Numbered from the stretch's first letter, positions 1-10,976 are shown. The stretch: 64,000 bases of DNA from Candidula unifasciata (GCA_905116865.2 CAJHNH020006623.1:324501-388500), one strand, 5' to 3'. Notes: generated from the letters alone by a model not told the origin. Translations and numbers: made by a program.

Positions 1-453
1 TGCAGGGCCTCTCAAACTGTCACTATGAAGGTATCGTAAATTCCATACAAACAAGGAATGTAACAGCCATGAAAAACATGAGGTTCCTATCACCACACCT
101 TCAGCTATGCTTGGTGGTCTATGCTCCGTTCCCACTGAGAAAATGACTTGAAACACTGGACACACTAATAAAAGTGCTACCGTTACTTGCCGAAGAATCA
201 GAAACCATGTCCAGCTGACAAACAGTCTGTTCCCTCCTAGCGTTGTTTTGCGCCGGCCAAAATGGTATGCACTAACTATAGCCAGTAAAGTATGGGATGG
301 TGCAAGTATGGCCACTTGCTCAAAACAGTGGCCAAAATCATTTTCATTCCAAGACTGGATATCCTCCCCATGTCCACAAAAGGCAGACCAGTTCCAAGCA
401 TTTGAGCCTCCGATAATTCGAAGTTGCTCTCTCTGAAGTTCCTCCGCAACCAT
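1..453 (-). CDS. ABCC10: ABCC10/MRP7-like ABC transporter, first coding exon (partial)
   Basis: Read leftwards from position 453, 151 codons are open to the window edge without a stop. The exon follows a clean acceptor (..TTTTAACAG|ATG), and the ATG at 453-451 is in frame. The product starts MVAEELQREQ and has an early sequon (NWS, residues 21-23), the motif GHCFEQVAILAPSHTLLAI (41-59) and three hydrophobic segments (about 45-63, 78-105, 117-137). I recognise this as the N-terminal TMD0 membrane region of the ABCC10 (MRP7) subfamily, an ATP-driven exporter of amphipathic anions and drugs. The nucleotide-binding folds would lie beyond position 1. A 5'UTR exon must lie upstream, between 454 and the USP34 3' end. 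Another ABCC subfamily member is the main alternative. Confidence 0.72.
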   Translation of the reverse strand, partial: MVAEELQREQLRIIGGSNAWNWSAFCGHGEDIQSWNENDFGHCFEQVAILAPSHTLLAIVSAYHFGRRKTTLGGNRLFVSWTWFLILRQVTVALLLVCPVFQVIFSVGTEHRPPSIAEGVVIGTSCFSWLLHSLFVWNLRYLHSDSLRGPA

Positions 454-712
454 CTGTTAAAATAAAGAGAGAGAACAATTTTATTATTTTGCAATATTCA
501 CAAAAAAAAGATGCAAAAATTTGCATCTTTTAAACTGATCTTTAATTCTGGCATTAAGTGGCAAGACAAGATCAGAGTCGCTGGGCTTACCGCTTAGAGA
601 GAGAGTTCAAGCACCAACGAATTCCTTGTTACGCACGCCTGTTTTTTTTTTTTTATATAATTGTGAGCTCACATGTTCGATGCTAAAAGCTCATATACTG
701 CTCGAGCAGCAT

Positions 713-853
713 GATGAAAGCATTCCCCAACGGAAGATACGTGTCCTTAGTCTTAGTCAAGGTTTCAACTTCGCTGCAATTAGGTATCCCCATACTTGCT
801 CCGTTCCTGTCCCAGTAAAAATCAAATGAAATATTCTTCACTGTCCTATTTTG
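713..853 (-). other. Candidate orphan exon or 5'UTR exon
   Basis: A minus-strand stretch is open between an acceptor-like ..TTCAAAATAG at 854 and donor-like GT sites near 713. It encodes a protein-like peptide containing DFYWDRNGASMGIPNC and KTKDTYLPLGNAF. A stronger GTGAGC donor lies near 674, but a stop precedes it in this frame. I do not recognise the family. It could be a 5' exon of the ABCC10-like gene, an exon of an unseen gene, or chance. Confidence 0.25.
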
Positions 854-2657
854 AAAAAAAAAAAAAAAACAGATGAACAAACAATTAGTCCCGGAACATT
901 CCAGAAATATGCGCACGCAGTAAATACAAATGACAATTGCCAGAGACGCCAAAGTCAACAGTCGCAATCAGAAATCCAGTTTGTCGTTGATGGATACAGT
1001 CGGGCACGATAAGTTGGTTATTATAAACACTTATAATTATTACATAAGGTATTTCACCAGCTCGCACGCAAACCGGCTACTGACACAACAGCTGCACAAA
1101 TGAAAGGCATTCCACGTGGAGAGAAAAAAAAAACACTGTTCACAGGGCTGCACCAAGCACTAAACTCAGGTAGCGAGACCGTAGAACACCGTCTATGTGT
1201 GGAAACTGCTTTAGCAAAGCGCTGTCGGAGGCAAAAAATAATTTCGAAGCTAAACATTCTGCAGTGCATAATCCTCCGTTTTAAACAGGAAGTCTCCACT
1301 GCTTTATCTTCCGTGAAACTGATAGTAACACCTCTGGCCACTTCTCCTTAATGTAGTATCTTGTGTTGCATTTTTAATTTTCACGATGTCTGTATAGCCG
1401 GACATATATCAATGAATGTCAAAGGTCGTGCTGTCTGCGAACTGCTTCTGATTGTTGGAACAAGCAACAGTAGACATCGTGTCAGAGTGTGGTAGTGCCA
1501 CGTCTCTGAGACCAGCTAATCCCTGTTCTCTTAGTTTGGCTCTGAGCCAGTTAACGGGAAGTGATCCGATCCACTTCATCGTAGCCTGTTTTTAGTTCTA
1601 GCCAGACGTGTATTGACAGTACAATTCTCTATAGCAGGGTCGCTTTTTTGTGAGGTAAACTAGGCGTGACAGAACCATCCACCCTGACATGCGTGTACGC
1701 CTGTACACTTATCTGCACTACCCTACAACATCACAAGCAACACAGACACATTAATATTTGTACAAATACCAAATTTCCAACGAAAAGCAAAGATGTTATT
1801 ATACGTGTCCTTCAACTGTACATAAACATGATGGATAACAGGATATTTTTTTTGAAAATTACTAGTATTACTACAACTGGAGGAGAAATAGGAGTTGAAA
1901 TTGTTATCCGCCAATGTGCGTACGGGTCGCCCAGATGTCATCACTGAAAAATGAAAGGGGGTATGGGGGGTAGAGGGGGGGGGGGGGACAAAATGGCTAA
2001 AAAATATCTCTTTAACATAAAAGAAAATGTCCCGCACTGCGTACCCCTGACCTTGATTCCGACTTGTGGTAGTAGTGGCAACAGCAAAAATTGTCGTAAA
2101 AATCCACGTTCAGTAACAGCAGCCATTTTCTAAATTCTGGGCATCTGGTAAACAAGGGCGATGCATTTCGAATTATTTACACTTCGACCAACCGATACGC
2201 AGAAGTATCAGCGATCAGCCAGTTTAATCCAGAACTATGCCGACAGAAGGAAATGCGTGTCGCGATGAGATGCAGCGAAATATGCCAGGCAATAAATTGT
2301 GCACTCTATTGTTTGTGTCTTCTTGGTTCAAATATTACGAGCGTCAGCTGTCTGTATTGCTTATCTTAAAGTTTTAAGTCGAGAGGATCGACTTCACTGT
2401 ACCGGATTTTTATCCCGTATGGCTCATTCTCTCTTTTCAGAAAGGCTAACCACCTGGAGCAAAAGCACGGACGCCGCTGCTCCGTCGATGATCATTGAGG
2501 GTGTTAGTAAAATTTCACGCGTGAACCGAGCGACGCTGCGGGGAAACGAACACATGACTTTCATAGGCAACAGGCTTGACCAGTTCGCCGCGGAGATCCT
2601 GTTTTAGTTTGGCAGAAAAATTGAGCGCCCTGAGACACTCTTTGCTAACAGCAGAGG

Positions 2658-2752
2658 GTACCTCAGAGGTGTCTGGGTACCTCAGAGATGCCCGGATACC
2701 TCAGAGGTGTCCGGGTACCTCAGAAATGTCCGGGTACCTCAGAGGTGTCCAC
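2658..2752. repeat. ~20-bp tandem repeat, five copies
   Basis: Five imperfect copies of a unit like GTACCTCAGAGGTGTCCGG lie in a locally CpG-richer stretch (about 2380-2800). Nothing else was recognised between 854 and 2650 apart from short homopolymers (poly-G near 1977-1987). The CpG-rich stretch could be promoter-proximal for the ABCC10-like gene; that is speculation. Confidence 0.7.
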
Positions 2753-2984
2753 TTTTCCCGGTGGATGCTCGGTCCCCAAAACTGCTTTAACCACACCGCA
2801 GTGTGTTACTATTCTCCACATTCGTCTCTAGACACGGCCGTGTTATTCTCTACCACATAAATATGCAGTTGAGATTTTTCCATTGCAGAGTCGTGTGGTG
2901 GTGGTAGTTGGGGAGGGAGGGGGACGGATAGGTAATAAAGTCTTGACAGAAACTAAACTCGCGAGGAGAACTGATTGTTCACAT

Positions 2985-3205
2985 CAGACAGATACAATGT
3001 ACATTCTTTGGTCTTGTCACGAAAAGGAGAAAGCTGGAGTACATCGTAACAATGGAAAGCTGGAAGGAAAGCGAGTCAGAGGGAGACCGACAACATGACA
3101 ACACCTAGCATTGAGCATCATCTGTATCAGAGTTGACCGAAAGAACGTAAGACAGAAGATTGTCGACGGACATGACTACCAACGCCACCTGGCATAGATT
3201 TTAAG
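2985..3205 (+). pseudogene. LINE reverse-transcriptase 3'-end fragment
   Basis: Degenerate translation includes YILWSCHEKEKAGVH and KLEGKRVRGRP, then a frame giving DRRL..DMTTNAT. These resemble the extreme C terminus of RTE-like LINE ORFs (FGH..RR..KLE..., G+R.RGRP, WR..). Related fragments lie at 21065-21330 and 42118-42285. Stops and frameshifts make it non-functional. Confidence 0.55.
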
Positions 3206-3394
3206 AAGAAGTGTCTTGGGACCTGGTGCAGCCGTTACGGGTGCCCTAATTCATTAGAGGCTGAAAGGGCTATCTGGGAGCTATACTGCTGATCTGTGGT
3301 CCAGAAACACATTTTGTTGTTATTGCAAATCTGAGGACGTACGTCTCCCAACATAAGGAGACAACATAACATAACCCTTGACCCATTAGGGTAG

Positions 3395-3945
3395 TGGGGG
3401 TGTATTGATGGAAGAACTAGCAAATAAAACCCACCATCTTTCTCTATCTTCTGCTAGATGAATAAGTGTATAATAACTTAGTCCTGTCCCTTTCTTGATG
3501 TTCTCATTCCAGGTTCTTCTTTGTCCTTCTCTTCTTCGAACACCACCTCTTCCACCCCCCCACCCCCACGTTCCTTGAAGTACAATCGAATCATGTCTCA
3601 CCACGTGTCCAAACCAAGCTAGCTTGCATCGTTTCACCACAGCCAAGAGAGGCTCCTGATGTCTGGCAAATTTGTGTATTTAATCTCTGACATATTCATT
3701 AGTTTTGTGTTCTAAATAACTAATTCGTAAAATGAGTCTGTAGCGTTTACATTCGAAAGCCTGAATCCTCCTTTCCATTTCAACAGTAAGAGTCCAACTC
3801 TCACATCTGTATAAGAAAATAGACAACACCGGTGATTTGTAAATATTGACCTTGACTGCCATGCTGATTTTCCTCTTCCACATCGTTTTCAGCTGCGACA
3901 AGGCGGCTGTTGCCAATCGTCTTGCAGAGGGGACAAATCCATCGA
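3395..3945 (-). pseudogene. LINE reverse-transcriptase C-terminal remnant
   Basis: Two minus-strand blocks are joined by frameshifts. The upstream block has SQLKTMWKRKISMAVKVNIY, SPVLSIFLYRCESWTL and KTNEYVRD. The downstream block has KLAWFGHVVRHDS and EDRERWW. This is the signature of the region after the RT palm in RTE-type LINEs. It lies immediately 3' (on the minus strand) of a SINE tail. Dead copy. Confidence 0.75.
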
Positions 3946-3949
3946 TTTT

Positions 3950-4218
3950 GACTATCCTTATTCGAAAGTTAGTTGCGTATCCTTTACAGGACACTGCAGA
4001 ACCAACCCCTGCATTGGGGGGGGGGGGGGGGGGGAGGGGGGCTGTTGTAGTTTTTCTAAGCAAATTTACGTCCTAGTAGTTTGCCATTGCTTCTGGACGG
4101 TCGGCTTCTAGATACCACTGTCGAAACCAACGCAAGGCGCAAGGCCCGCAGCTGGGATTGAACCAGACACCCCGGCATTACGAAGCTCGTTCCCAACGCC
4201 TAAGCCACAGACGCCGAC
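3950..4218 (-). mobile_element. SINE family D, minus copy
   Basis: A tRNA-like head (RC of the sequence near 4150-4215; box-B-like GGTTCAATCCCAG) is followed by a body matching the plus copy at 4640-4902 and a tail reading TGTCCTGTAAAGGATACGCA. An internal poly-G run (4017-4035) replaces part of the body. The two copies form an inverted pair about 420 bp apart. Confidence 0.65.
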
Positions 4219-4384
4219 ATTCTTATATTAGAAGCACGGCCATCTTTAGATATAGCTGGAGAAAGCCGTGATTAGAAGTAAGTTAACAGATCTAACCCTG
4301 TGGCTTAGTGGTTGGTGAATGCACATAACAATTTTAGAATCCTCGTGTACTAAAGTTAAGATTTCTGCCGTGACCACTACAGGA

Positions 4385-4500
4385 TAGTCGGTAAGGAGCT
4401 GCTGGCCAAACGGTTAGAACCCTGAGTTGCCAAGTGGGAAAAACCTGGTTCGAATCCTGGGTAGGTCGGGGATTTTCGTCTGTCGGAGACAAAATTAAAT
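4385..4500 (+). mobile_element. tRNA-headed SINE fragment
   Basis: Box-A-like TGGCCAAACGGTTAGAA and box-B-like GGTTCGAATCCTGG are spaced as in a tRNA and followed by AT-richer sequence. No intact cloverleaf is evident, so I read it as a SINE head and not a tRNA gene. Confidence 0.45.
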
Positions 4501-4639
4501 CTTAAATTGCAAAGTCAGCGGTGACGGCACCAGCGACGCAGCCCTAAACTCTCAGGCTCAAAAAGCGCCCTGCCTACACCGCAGAAGTGTTAAATACCGG
4601 CATTAACTCATTCAGTCTGTGCATGTAACCACAGTCCTC

Positions 4640-4902
4640 ATACAGGATACAATTTTTCGTTATTTTCAAGTCCCACTGTCGGCTCTGTGCCCAAGTCGAT
4701 GCGAACGCTTCGTAATGCCGGGTTTGATCCCAGCCGCAGGCCATGCGCCTTGCGTTGGTTTCGACTGTGGTATCAAGAAAGCCGACCGTCCAGGAGCAAT
4801 GGCAAACTACTAGACGTAAATTTGCCTAGAAAAACCACACAAAAGCCAGGGGCTGTTGGGGTTGGTTCTGCAACGTCCTGTAAAGGATACGCAACTAACC
4901 TT
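4640..4902 (+). mobile_element. SINE family D, plus copy
   Basis: Inverted partner of the 3950-4218 copy. It has the same GGTTTGATCCCAGCCGCAGG head, the GGCAAACTACTAGACGTAAA body and the CGTCCTGTAAAGGATACGCA tail. Another copy lies at 20825-21020. Confidence 0.65.
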
Positions 4903-5110
4903 TTAAAAAAGAAAAAGTCCCCACCCCGGCTGTAGTCAGGGGCCCTGATATAACCTAAGGGCTGGAAAGAGTTTCTGGGACCTCTCCCTGAGTGATCCTC
5001 ATCCGCATGGTGGTACTTTGTATCACCGGGTGTTTATCCTGGCGGTTGAATCTCACTTACTTACTTTCAGTCTCACACATTTCTAGGTCTCTCATTACCG
5101 CACCCTAGGG

Positions 5111-5353
5111 AGTTGCCATGGTCTAGTGGCTAGAACGTTTGCCTGCGGATCGGAAGGTCGGGGGTTCTGGTCCTGACTTTTTGTAAAAATAACCTTGGCT
5201 CCCAGGTAGACCTAGCCTTGAGTGGGTACCAGATGTAGTCCTGGGAAGTAAAGGCAACCGTCGCGGTGCTGACCGCATAACCCACCAAGTGCTGATTGGT
5301 TTAAAAAAATATAGGTCTAGCCCTATATGCCCAGGGTCCTTTACTTTACTCTT
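5111..5353 (+). mobile_element. SINE family A (about 245 bp)
   Basis: tRNA-derived head with box A (TGGTCTAGTGGCTAGA) and box B (GGTCGGGGGTTCTGG). The body contains CTTGGCTCCCAGGTAGACC and TGAGTGGGTACCAG, and the 3' end is (CTTTA)n-like. This is the commonest SINE of the window: further copies lie at 10683, 20505, 22898, 26257, 24599 (-), 15446 (-) and 48128 (-). Confidence 0.8.
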
Positions 5354-5391
5354 ACTTTAACCACCCCTTTGGCCTGTGATGCTAAACCTCC

Positions 5392-5710
5392 CTCGGAGTG
5401 AACGAGTATAATGAGTTTTGGCAGTAGTATTTCCCGTGTAGGTAGCGGGGCCCCATTATAGGAAAAACAAGAATAGACCCACTGCCTACCAAAAAGAATG
5501 TCGTAAGAGTCGACTAATTGGGAGCTTCCTTCAAAGTCAGAATGCATCTGCCTGAGAGGCAAGGAACCAACAGTCTTCATACACATGAGTCAGATCTGTA
5601 AAACGGATGTACACGCAACACTCAGGTTCTGGAATAGGACTGCAGTCCAGAAGAGGGCGAACAACCAGAACTTTCTGCCGGAGTTTATAGCAGGTGAACG
5701 CAAAGAAGAA
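5392..5710 (-). mobile_element. SINE family C, minus copy
   Basis: Matches the plus copies at 9337, 10977, 13290, 32030, 48322 and 53905. It carries the conserved core (GAGGCAAGGAACCAACAGTC on the plus strand, then AACACTCAGGTTCTGGAA) and ends at an AAGAAGAA tract. Confidence 0.7.
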
Positions 5711-6023
5711 AAAGGCATTAGGACAGTCAAGCTGTGACAGAGAATGGTACCTCACCGGTGTATTAATATTCCCAAAGACAGTAATCGGTTTATGGCAGCA
5801 AACCTTCAATCTAGGGACAAGACACAATTTTGTAAAGCATGAAACAACAAAAGATCAGTGAGAAGAGATGTTGGTTTATTTCTGGACACACTAGAATACT
5901 CAAACACACATTTTTGCAAACATATTCTCATAAAAAGCTCACACAGGAAGTCACAGAGGAACAACACTGCTTACAACTACACTACATTCACTTCAGTCGG
6001 TATTAGGCTTATAGGACGGCTAG

Positions 6024-6440
6024 ACACTTCTCGCTCAAGCTATGAACACTTACATATACATAGAAGTAAACATTTAGTAAATAACACTTCTCACTTAAGT
6101 TAACAACACATACATGCACACAGAAGCAACCATTTGGGAAAAAAAAACACTTCTCACTTAAGTTAACAACACATACATGCACACAGAAGCAAGCATTTGG
6201 AAAATAACACTTTTCACTTAAGTTAACAACACATACATGCACACAGAAGCAAGCATTTGGAAAATAACACTTCTCACTTAAGTTAACAACACATACATGC
6301 ACACAGAAGCAAGCATTTGGAAAAAAAAAACACTTCTCACTCAAGTTAACAACACATACATGCATACAGAAGCAACCATTTGGAAAATAACACTTCTCAC
6401 TCAAGCTATCAACACATACATGTTCATAAACACTTATCTT
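6024..6440. repeat. 60-65 bp minisatellite, seven copies
   Basis: Units like ACACTTCTCACTTAAGTTAA followed by a CACATACATGCACACAGAAG block. The antisense strand is accidentally open for 157 codons (repeating VNLSEKC..PN.CF). That is a by-product of a unit length divisible by three, not a gene. 5711-6023 and 6441-7000 hold nothing recognisable except a poly-C run (6461-6472). Confidence 0.85.
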
Positions 6441-6999
6441 CTTTCTCTTCCTTCTACTACCCCCCCCCCCCCTTCCCTCCAAAATACTACCTGACAGTTA
6501 GACCACTAGAAGATGGCAAAAATCTCAATCTAGATAACAAACCAACAGAGCCAATCCCAGACACCCTGTTCAACATCCAAAGAAGTTATAACTGGGGCAC
6601 CGTGGATAGTTACAAGAGCCTGGTTTAATGTGCAGTCCTATGCAGGTAAGGATTGCCCTTATTTACACAAACAAACATTGTAATACGTCTGTTTCATTTA
6701 AAGTTGTGCTTTTTATATTACCCTACACAAAATATGCATATTATAATTATCTCATTGGTAGGAAATCATTAACAAAAGTCATGAAAAAATTACATAAGCA
6801 GCTAAGAAATTATGAAAATGTAATTACTTAAACAAGAAATGCATTCGCCCTAGTAACCAGAAAACTATAAAACTAAAAAAAATAATTTTAAAACAAGTGT
6901 ATAATTTTCATGTTAGTGACTGTCAGTTTGTGAAAATAGTAAAACTATTGGGAGAAAAAACGACATACAGTGGTACCACTGATAACTGGCATCATGAGA

Positions 7000-7260
7000 G
7001 CTAATAGACTTAAATGGGGCATTTTGAAAGAATGTCAGATGACAGAGAAGTAAAAACTGTATACACCAGGGAGATGAATGGCCGTAGACCACGAGGAAGA
7101 CCAAGAAAACGATGAAGAGATAATATCCAGACAGACATACAAACACTTGGTGTCACAAACTGGAAAGAGAAGGCCAACCTAAAAGATGAATGGAGGCAGG
7201 TGATATCTGCAGCACTGAACCTCAAGGGCTCGGAATGCTGAAGAAAAAGAAGAATTGGTT
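7000..7260 (+). pseudogene. LINE 3'-end fragment
   Basis: Shifted frames read RANRLKWGILKE, a basic PRGRPRK-like segment and WKEKANLKDEWRQ. This order is seen at the end of RTE-like LINE ORFs, followed by an AAGAAAAAGAAGAA tail. Degraded. Confidence 0.45.
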
Positions 7261-7369
7261 TCTAGGTATAGGTTCAACTTGGTATACATCCTGTTTAGAT
7301 GCATTAACATTTGCTTGTTATATGACCTTTGTTAGGAAAATTACTATGAGAAGAAAAGGGTCATCCAGG

Positions 7370-7690
7370 CTATTAGAAGTGAACAGAGTCTGGCCAGAGA
7401 TGACTACCACTTACTTGACCGGCATGGGCAAGTCATTGTCTTACGTCTCAGGACAGGACATAACAAACTTAACCAGCATATGCACAGGCTTCGTCTAAGT
7501 AGTTCACCTGTGGGCTATGTGTGCAGTCTACATAAAAATGTCCTGCAAGACTGTCCCTTGTTCATCTTATTAAGAAGAGAATACTGGCCCAGAGAGTCAC
7601 CACTGTACACAAAGTTGTATGGGATTAAAAAGGAACTCATAAAAACAGTCAAGTTTATCACAAGAACCTGTCTGTAGGTGTAAATCAGAA
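7370..7690 (+). pseudogene. LINE RNase H/C-terminal fragment
   Basis: One frame reads VLRLRTGHNKLNQHMHRLRL, SSSPVGYVC, then NVLQDCPLF and KLYGIKKELIKT. The LRTGH..L..H and VLQDCP motifs are typical of the C-terminal end of Jockey/I-type LINE ORF2. One zinc-knuckle cysteine is lost and frameshifts are present. The following 7691-8100 shows nothing else apart from a poly-A run. Confidence 0.65.
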
Positions 7691-8105
7691 AGCGAACACA
7701 AGAAGAAGAATTTTGAAAACGAACTGCATGTCAGAACCAGTCAATAAATAGTCACGACACCGCAGACCATGTGTTCACTTCTCTTCCAACAAAGCCAGGG
7801 ATAGATGTCAATGACTTTGCAGAGGATCACCCAAACAAAGCCCAAAACAAGCTGGTAACAGCCCTGCCTGGAATGACCAGACAATGTCACATTTTCGGAC
7901 ATCATGAGGAGAAGGCAAAAGCAAAGTTCTTTGGACAAATTTTTAGTAAATGTCAAACCTGATGAGCATCAACTAGGTCCAACTAGCGAAAAGAGACAGT
8001 TGAAAAAAAAAAAAAAAAAGAGAAGAAACAAACATTTTAGACTCCTGAAGTTTTACTGGAAGACGACATTCCTTCCAAACAATAAGATCTCCTCACCCTC
8101 TGTGT

Positions 8106-8410
8106 GGTGTTGAGGTATGGTGTCCGCCTCAAGTGCTAGAGGTTCCGAGTTTAATCCCTGGTAAGGGCTGAGATTTTTTCAAGTTTGGACTTGGACTTCT
8201 AGTAATTTCCCCTGGTCTCTGGGTAGTGAGATCGGACGCTCGTGTGCATTGTTGTGCACTTAAAAAATCCCTTGGCAGTTGGAAATCGAAAAGAGTAGCC
8301 TAACAGTGCTGCGCGGGTAAAATTTGGAGTTTAAAATCTACCCAAAGTATTTCAGGATCCTCGCCGGTGCTACAGAGCCTGTGCACTGTACTGAGCTTCT
8401 TTTGACTCAG
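8106..8410 (+). mobile_element. SINE family B (about 300 bp)
   Basis: tRNA-like head (GTCCGCCTCAAGTGCTAGA; GGTTCCGAGTTTAATCCC) with a long body containing TCTGGGTAGTGAGATCGGAC and a 3' end with CAGAGCCTGTGCACTGTACT. An inverted copy lies at 16990-17300. 8411-9100 is AT-rich sequence with no recognised feature. Confidence 0.7.
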
Positions 8411-9100
8411 ACTTGAATAAGAACAGAGCACTTATGGGTTACTACCCGTGTACCATGATGTTGATCCATTGTTCAAAACCTCGAAACCTTCTCAGTACCA
8501 ACCTAGCAGTCACTCAACTTTTCAAGAAGGTAAAGTGACGTTACATTTTCATTTATTTTATCTGTTTTTGTATGTATGTATTTTAGTATTAGGCAGTGTA
8601 TCAATGTTATACAACCCCATCAGTGTATAAAACATAAAAAACAATGGGGTTAAAAAATCACACATGGGAAACGATTTCAATCTCCCTTTATTTCTTATGA
8701 GAAAATTCGTTAGCTATATGTACTGTTTGGTATGCGTCCAAGCATCCTATACCGAGATACCACTGTATTTATTTTAATGGCTGGAAAAACATTTTAAAAG
8801 ATACTGAAGTAAGAAATGTATGTCTTCTGATTGTGCCCTTTATCACCCAATGAAAGCTGATCCATCCCCAGTCACATGGTCCTATAGCTTAGCACCCATA
8901 CAGCTGACCCCATGACCTCTCCATTATTTTTCACCTCTCACAAATGAAAAACTATAAAAATATGAGAAGCAGTCAATCCCTTTTTGGCTCAAACTTCATG
9001 AAAATTCAAGAATACAGAAAACATTCGGTCAGCAACACACAGATTTATATAACATATGATGTTCAACTAAATGGACACATTTTTTTCCACATTGAGGCCA

Positions 9101-9246
9101 TTAACTCTTTGAGTCCCAGGGGTTTTAGCATCCCAGACCCAAGGGGTAGTCAAGAAAGTCATAAAATCGGCGCATCTTGCGTTCATTGGGCTTCCAGGTA
9201 GGAATCTATGAACGTATGATGCGTTCCTTAGGACTCAAAGAGTTAA
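9101..9246. mobile_element. 146-bp MITE flanked by TTAA
   Basis: Ends are TTAACTCTTTGAGTCCCAGG and (inverted) GGACTCAAAGAGTTAA, with a near-palindromic centre around GAACGTATGATGCGTTC. Copies of exactly the same length lie at 26070, 46626 and 55672. TTAA at both borders fits a piggyBac-type or other TTAA-targeting non-autonomous element. Confidence 0.8.
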
Positions 9247-9336
9247 ACAAAGACAACATTTACTCAAGGTCTGGAAGAAACTGTTGCCTTGAAAATACCC
9301 AAGTGCAAATAAATTAATCATGTGCATCTTTCTAAT

Positions 9337-9612
9337 CTTCTTCTTTCTAGCACTGACCGGCTGAGAACTCCAGCAGAAAGTTCTGGTGGTTCATCCACTT
9401 CTGGACTTGTTTTAGAATTTGAGTTCTGCGTGCACATTCATTTTACAGATCTGGCTTATCTGTAAGCAGACTGTTGGTTCCTTCTCTCTCAGGCAGATGT
9501 ATGCCAGCTTCAAAGGGAACACATCTAACTGGTCACCTTTTTGACATGCTTGTCGGGAATCTATTCTTCCTCGACACCCCCCTCCCCCCACACCAAAGGA
9601 ACCTCAGAATCC
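9337..9612 (+). mobile_element. SINE family C, plus copy
   Basis: Starts near the TCTTCTTCTTT tract. Contains CCAGCAGAAAGTTCTGGTGG, CAGATCTGGCTTATCTGTAA and AGGCAGATGTATGCCAG, as in the other family C copies. Confidence 0.65.
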
Positions 9613-9853
9613 ACTCAGGGATGGCTTCAATGGATCCCCGACAGTTTCCCACCTTTCTCTGAAAGACTTGCTTTCCCATCTCTTGATGCCATCTTTCCAC
9701 TTGTATGACTGTTTACCTCTTACTTGCCCAGCTTCAACTCGTTCAGTCCCAAGAAAATGTTAATTTAACTCCTTCTATTCTAAGGGATGAAGCTTAAACA
9801 CAGTTATCACTTTGGTATGAGGGGGGTTCAACAATGACACTGTGGAGATAGAA

Positions 9854-9960
9854 TTAAAAGTAAAGGACCCTTTCCCCCACCTTCAGGCATATAGGGCTAT
9901 GTTATAAAGCAACTGGCACTCAGCAGGTGCTGTGGTCAACACTACACTGGTCTCCTTTTT
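9854..9960 (-). mobile_element. SINE family A, truncated minus copy
   Basis: AAAGGACCCTTTCCCCCACC followed by the TATAGGGCTA and TGTGGTCAACA segments of family A in reverse orientation. The tRNA head is missing. Confidence 0.55.
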
Positions 9961-10205
9961 AACTCTAACATGGTTTTTAAAAAACAAAAGCTATCTTTTA
10001 ATGAGGTCGTAATAAATTTTTGTTTGTTTAAAGCAGTCAGTATTTTGTATGTCTGTCATTGTATGTTGATAGGAACATTGTATAGGTTGGTATTCATTTC
10101 CCTTAAATGTTGTTTTAATGTCATCATTCAATCTACTGCGATGATCATACCAAGTTTGTGCTATCAAAGCCAGACATGGTCAGTTCTAGAAAAACATAAA
10201 TGTAA

Positions 10206-10446
10206 AATGACAACATGTGAGATGAGATGTATAAAAATGAGATGAAATGTATAAGAAATGAGATGAGATGTATAAGAAATGAGATGAGATGTATAAGAAA
10301 TGAGATGAGATGTATAAAAAATGAGATGTATAAGAAATGAGATGAGATGTATAAGAAATGAGATGAGATGTATAAGAAATGAGATGAGATGTATAAGAAA
10401 TGAGATGAGATGTACAAGAAATGAGATGAGATGTATAAGAAATGTA
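10206..10446. repeat. ~21-bp minisatellite, about 11 copies
   Basis: Units of GAGATGAGATGTATAAGAAAT. Open frames on both strands here (MRCIRNE.. and SHFLYIS..) are repeat artefacts. Confidence 0.9.
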
Positions 10447-10519
10447 ATGGGAAAAACAAAGAGAGAGAGTCACCAACAAAGAATTAAGAACAATGGTGAG
10501 CAAAATATCAGTAAATGAT

Positions 10520-10650
10520 TTCATAGAACATCAAAAAATGAAATGGTTTGGTCATCTTGTCAGAATGGAACAAAATCAGCCAGCTGCTAGAGCGTACTAC
10601 ATGAGAACTGCAGGCTACAAGGCAAGAGGCTGACCAAGTAGGAAAAACCT
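10520..10650 (+). pseudogene. LINE 3'-end fragment
   Basis: Reads KMKWFGHLVRMEQNQPAARA followed by a degraded G..RG.P motif, as in the terminal domain of RTE-like LINE ORFs. Immediately followed by a family A SINE. Confidence 0.55.
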
Positions 10651-10682
10651 GGGATTTGAACTCGGCATCTCCTGAGCTTGGA

Positions 10683-10946
10683 AGCCACTGTGGTCTAGCG
10701 GCTAGACACTCGGCTGCTGATCGGAAGGTTGTGGATTCGGTTCCTGTTGAGGACGGGATTTTTTTTTTTTAAATGACCTTGGCTCCCAGCCTTGAGTGGG
10801 TACCAGGTACAGTCCTGGGAAGTAAAGGCAGCCAGCATGCTGCTGACCACATCATCCACCAAGTGCCGTTGGTCTAAAAAATAAAGGTCTAGCCCTATAT
10901 ACCCAATACACCTGAAAGGCGTGGAAAAGGGTCCTTCACTTTACTA
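10683..10946 (+). mobile_element. SINE family A
   Basis: Box A TGGTCTAGCGGCTAGA, the CTTGGCTCCCAGCCTTGAG body, the GGCGTGGAAAAGGGTCCTTC end and a CTTTA tail. Inserted between a LINE fragment and a family C SINE. Confidence 0.8.
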
Positions 10947-10976
10947 TCACCTGAGCTTGGGATCATCTTCTTTACA

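Noticed and set aside
6009..6482. 157-aa Cys-rich repetitive ORF (VNLSEKC..)
   Set aside because: Minisatellite whose unit length is a multiple of three; no start context, splice sites or partner exons.
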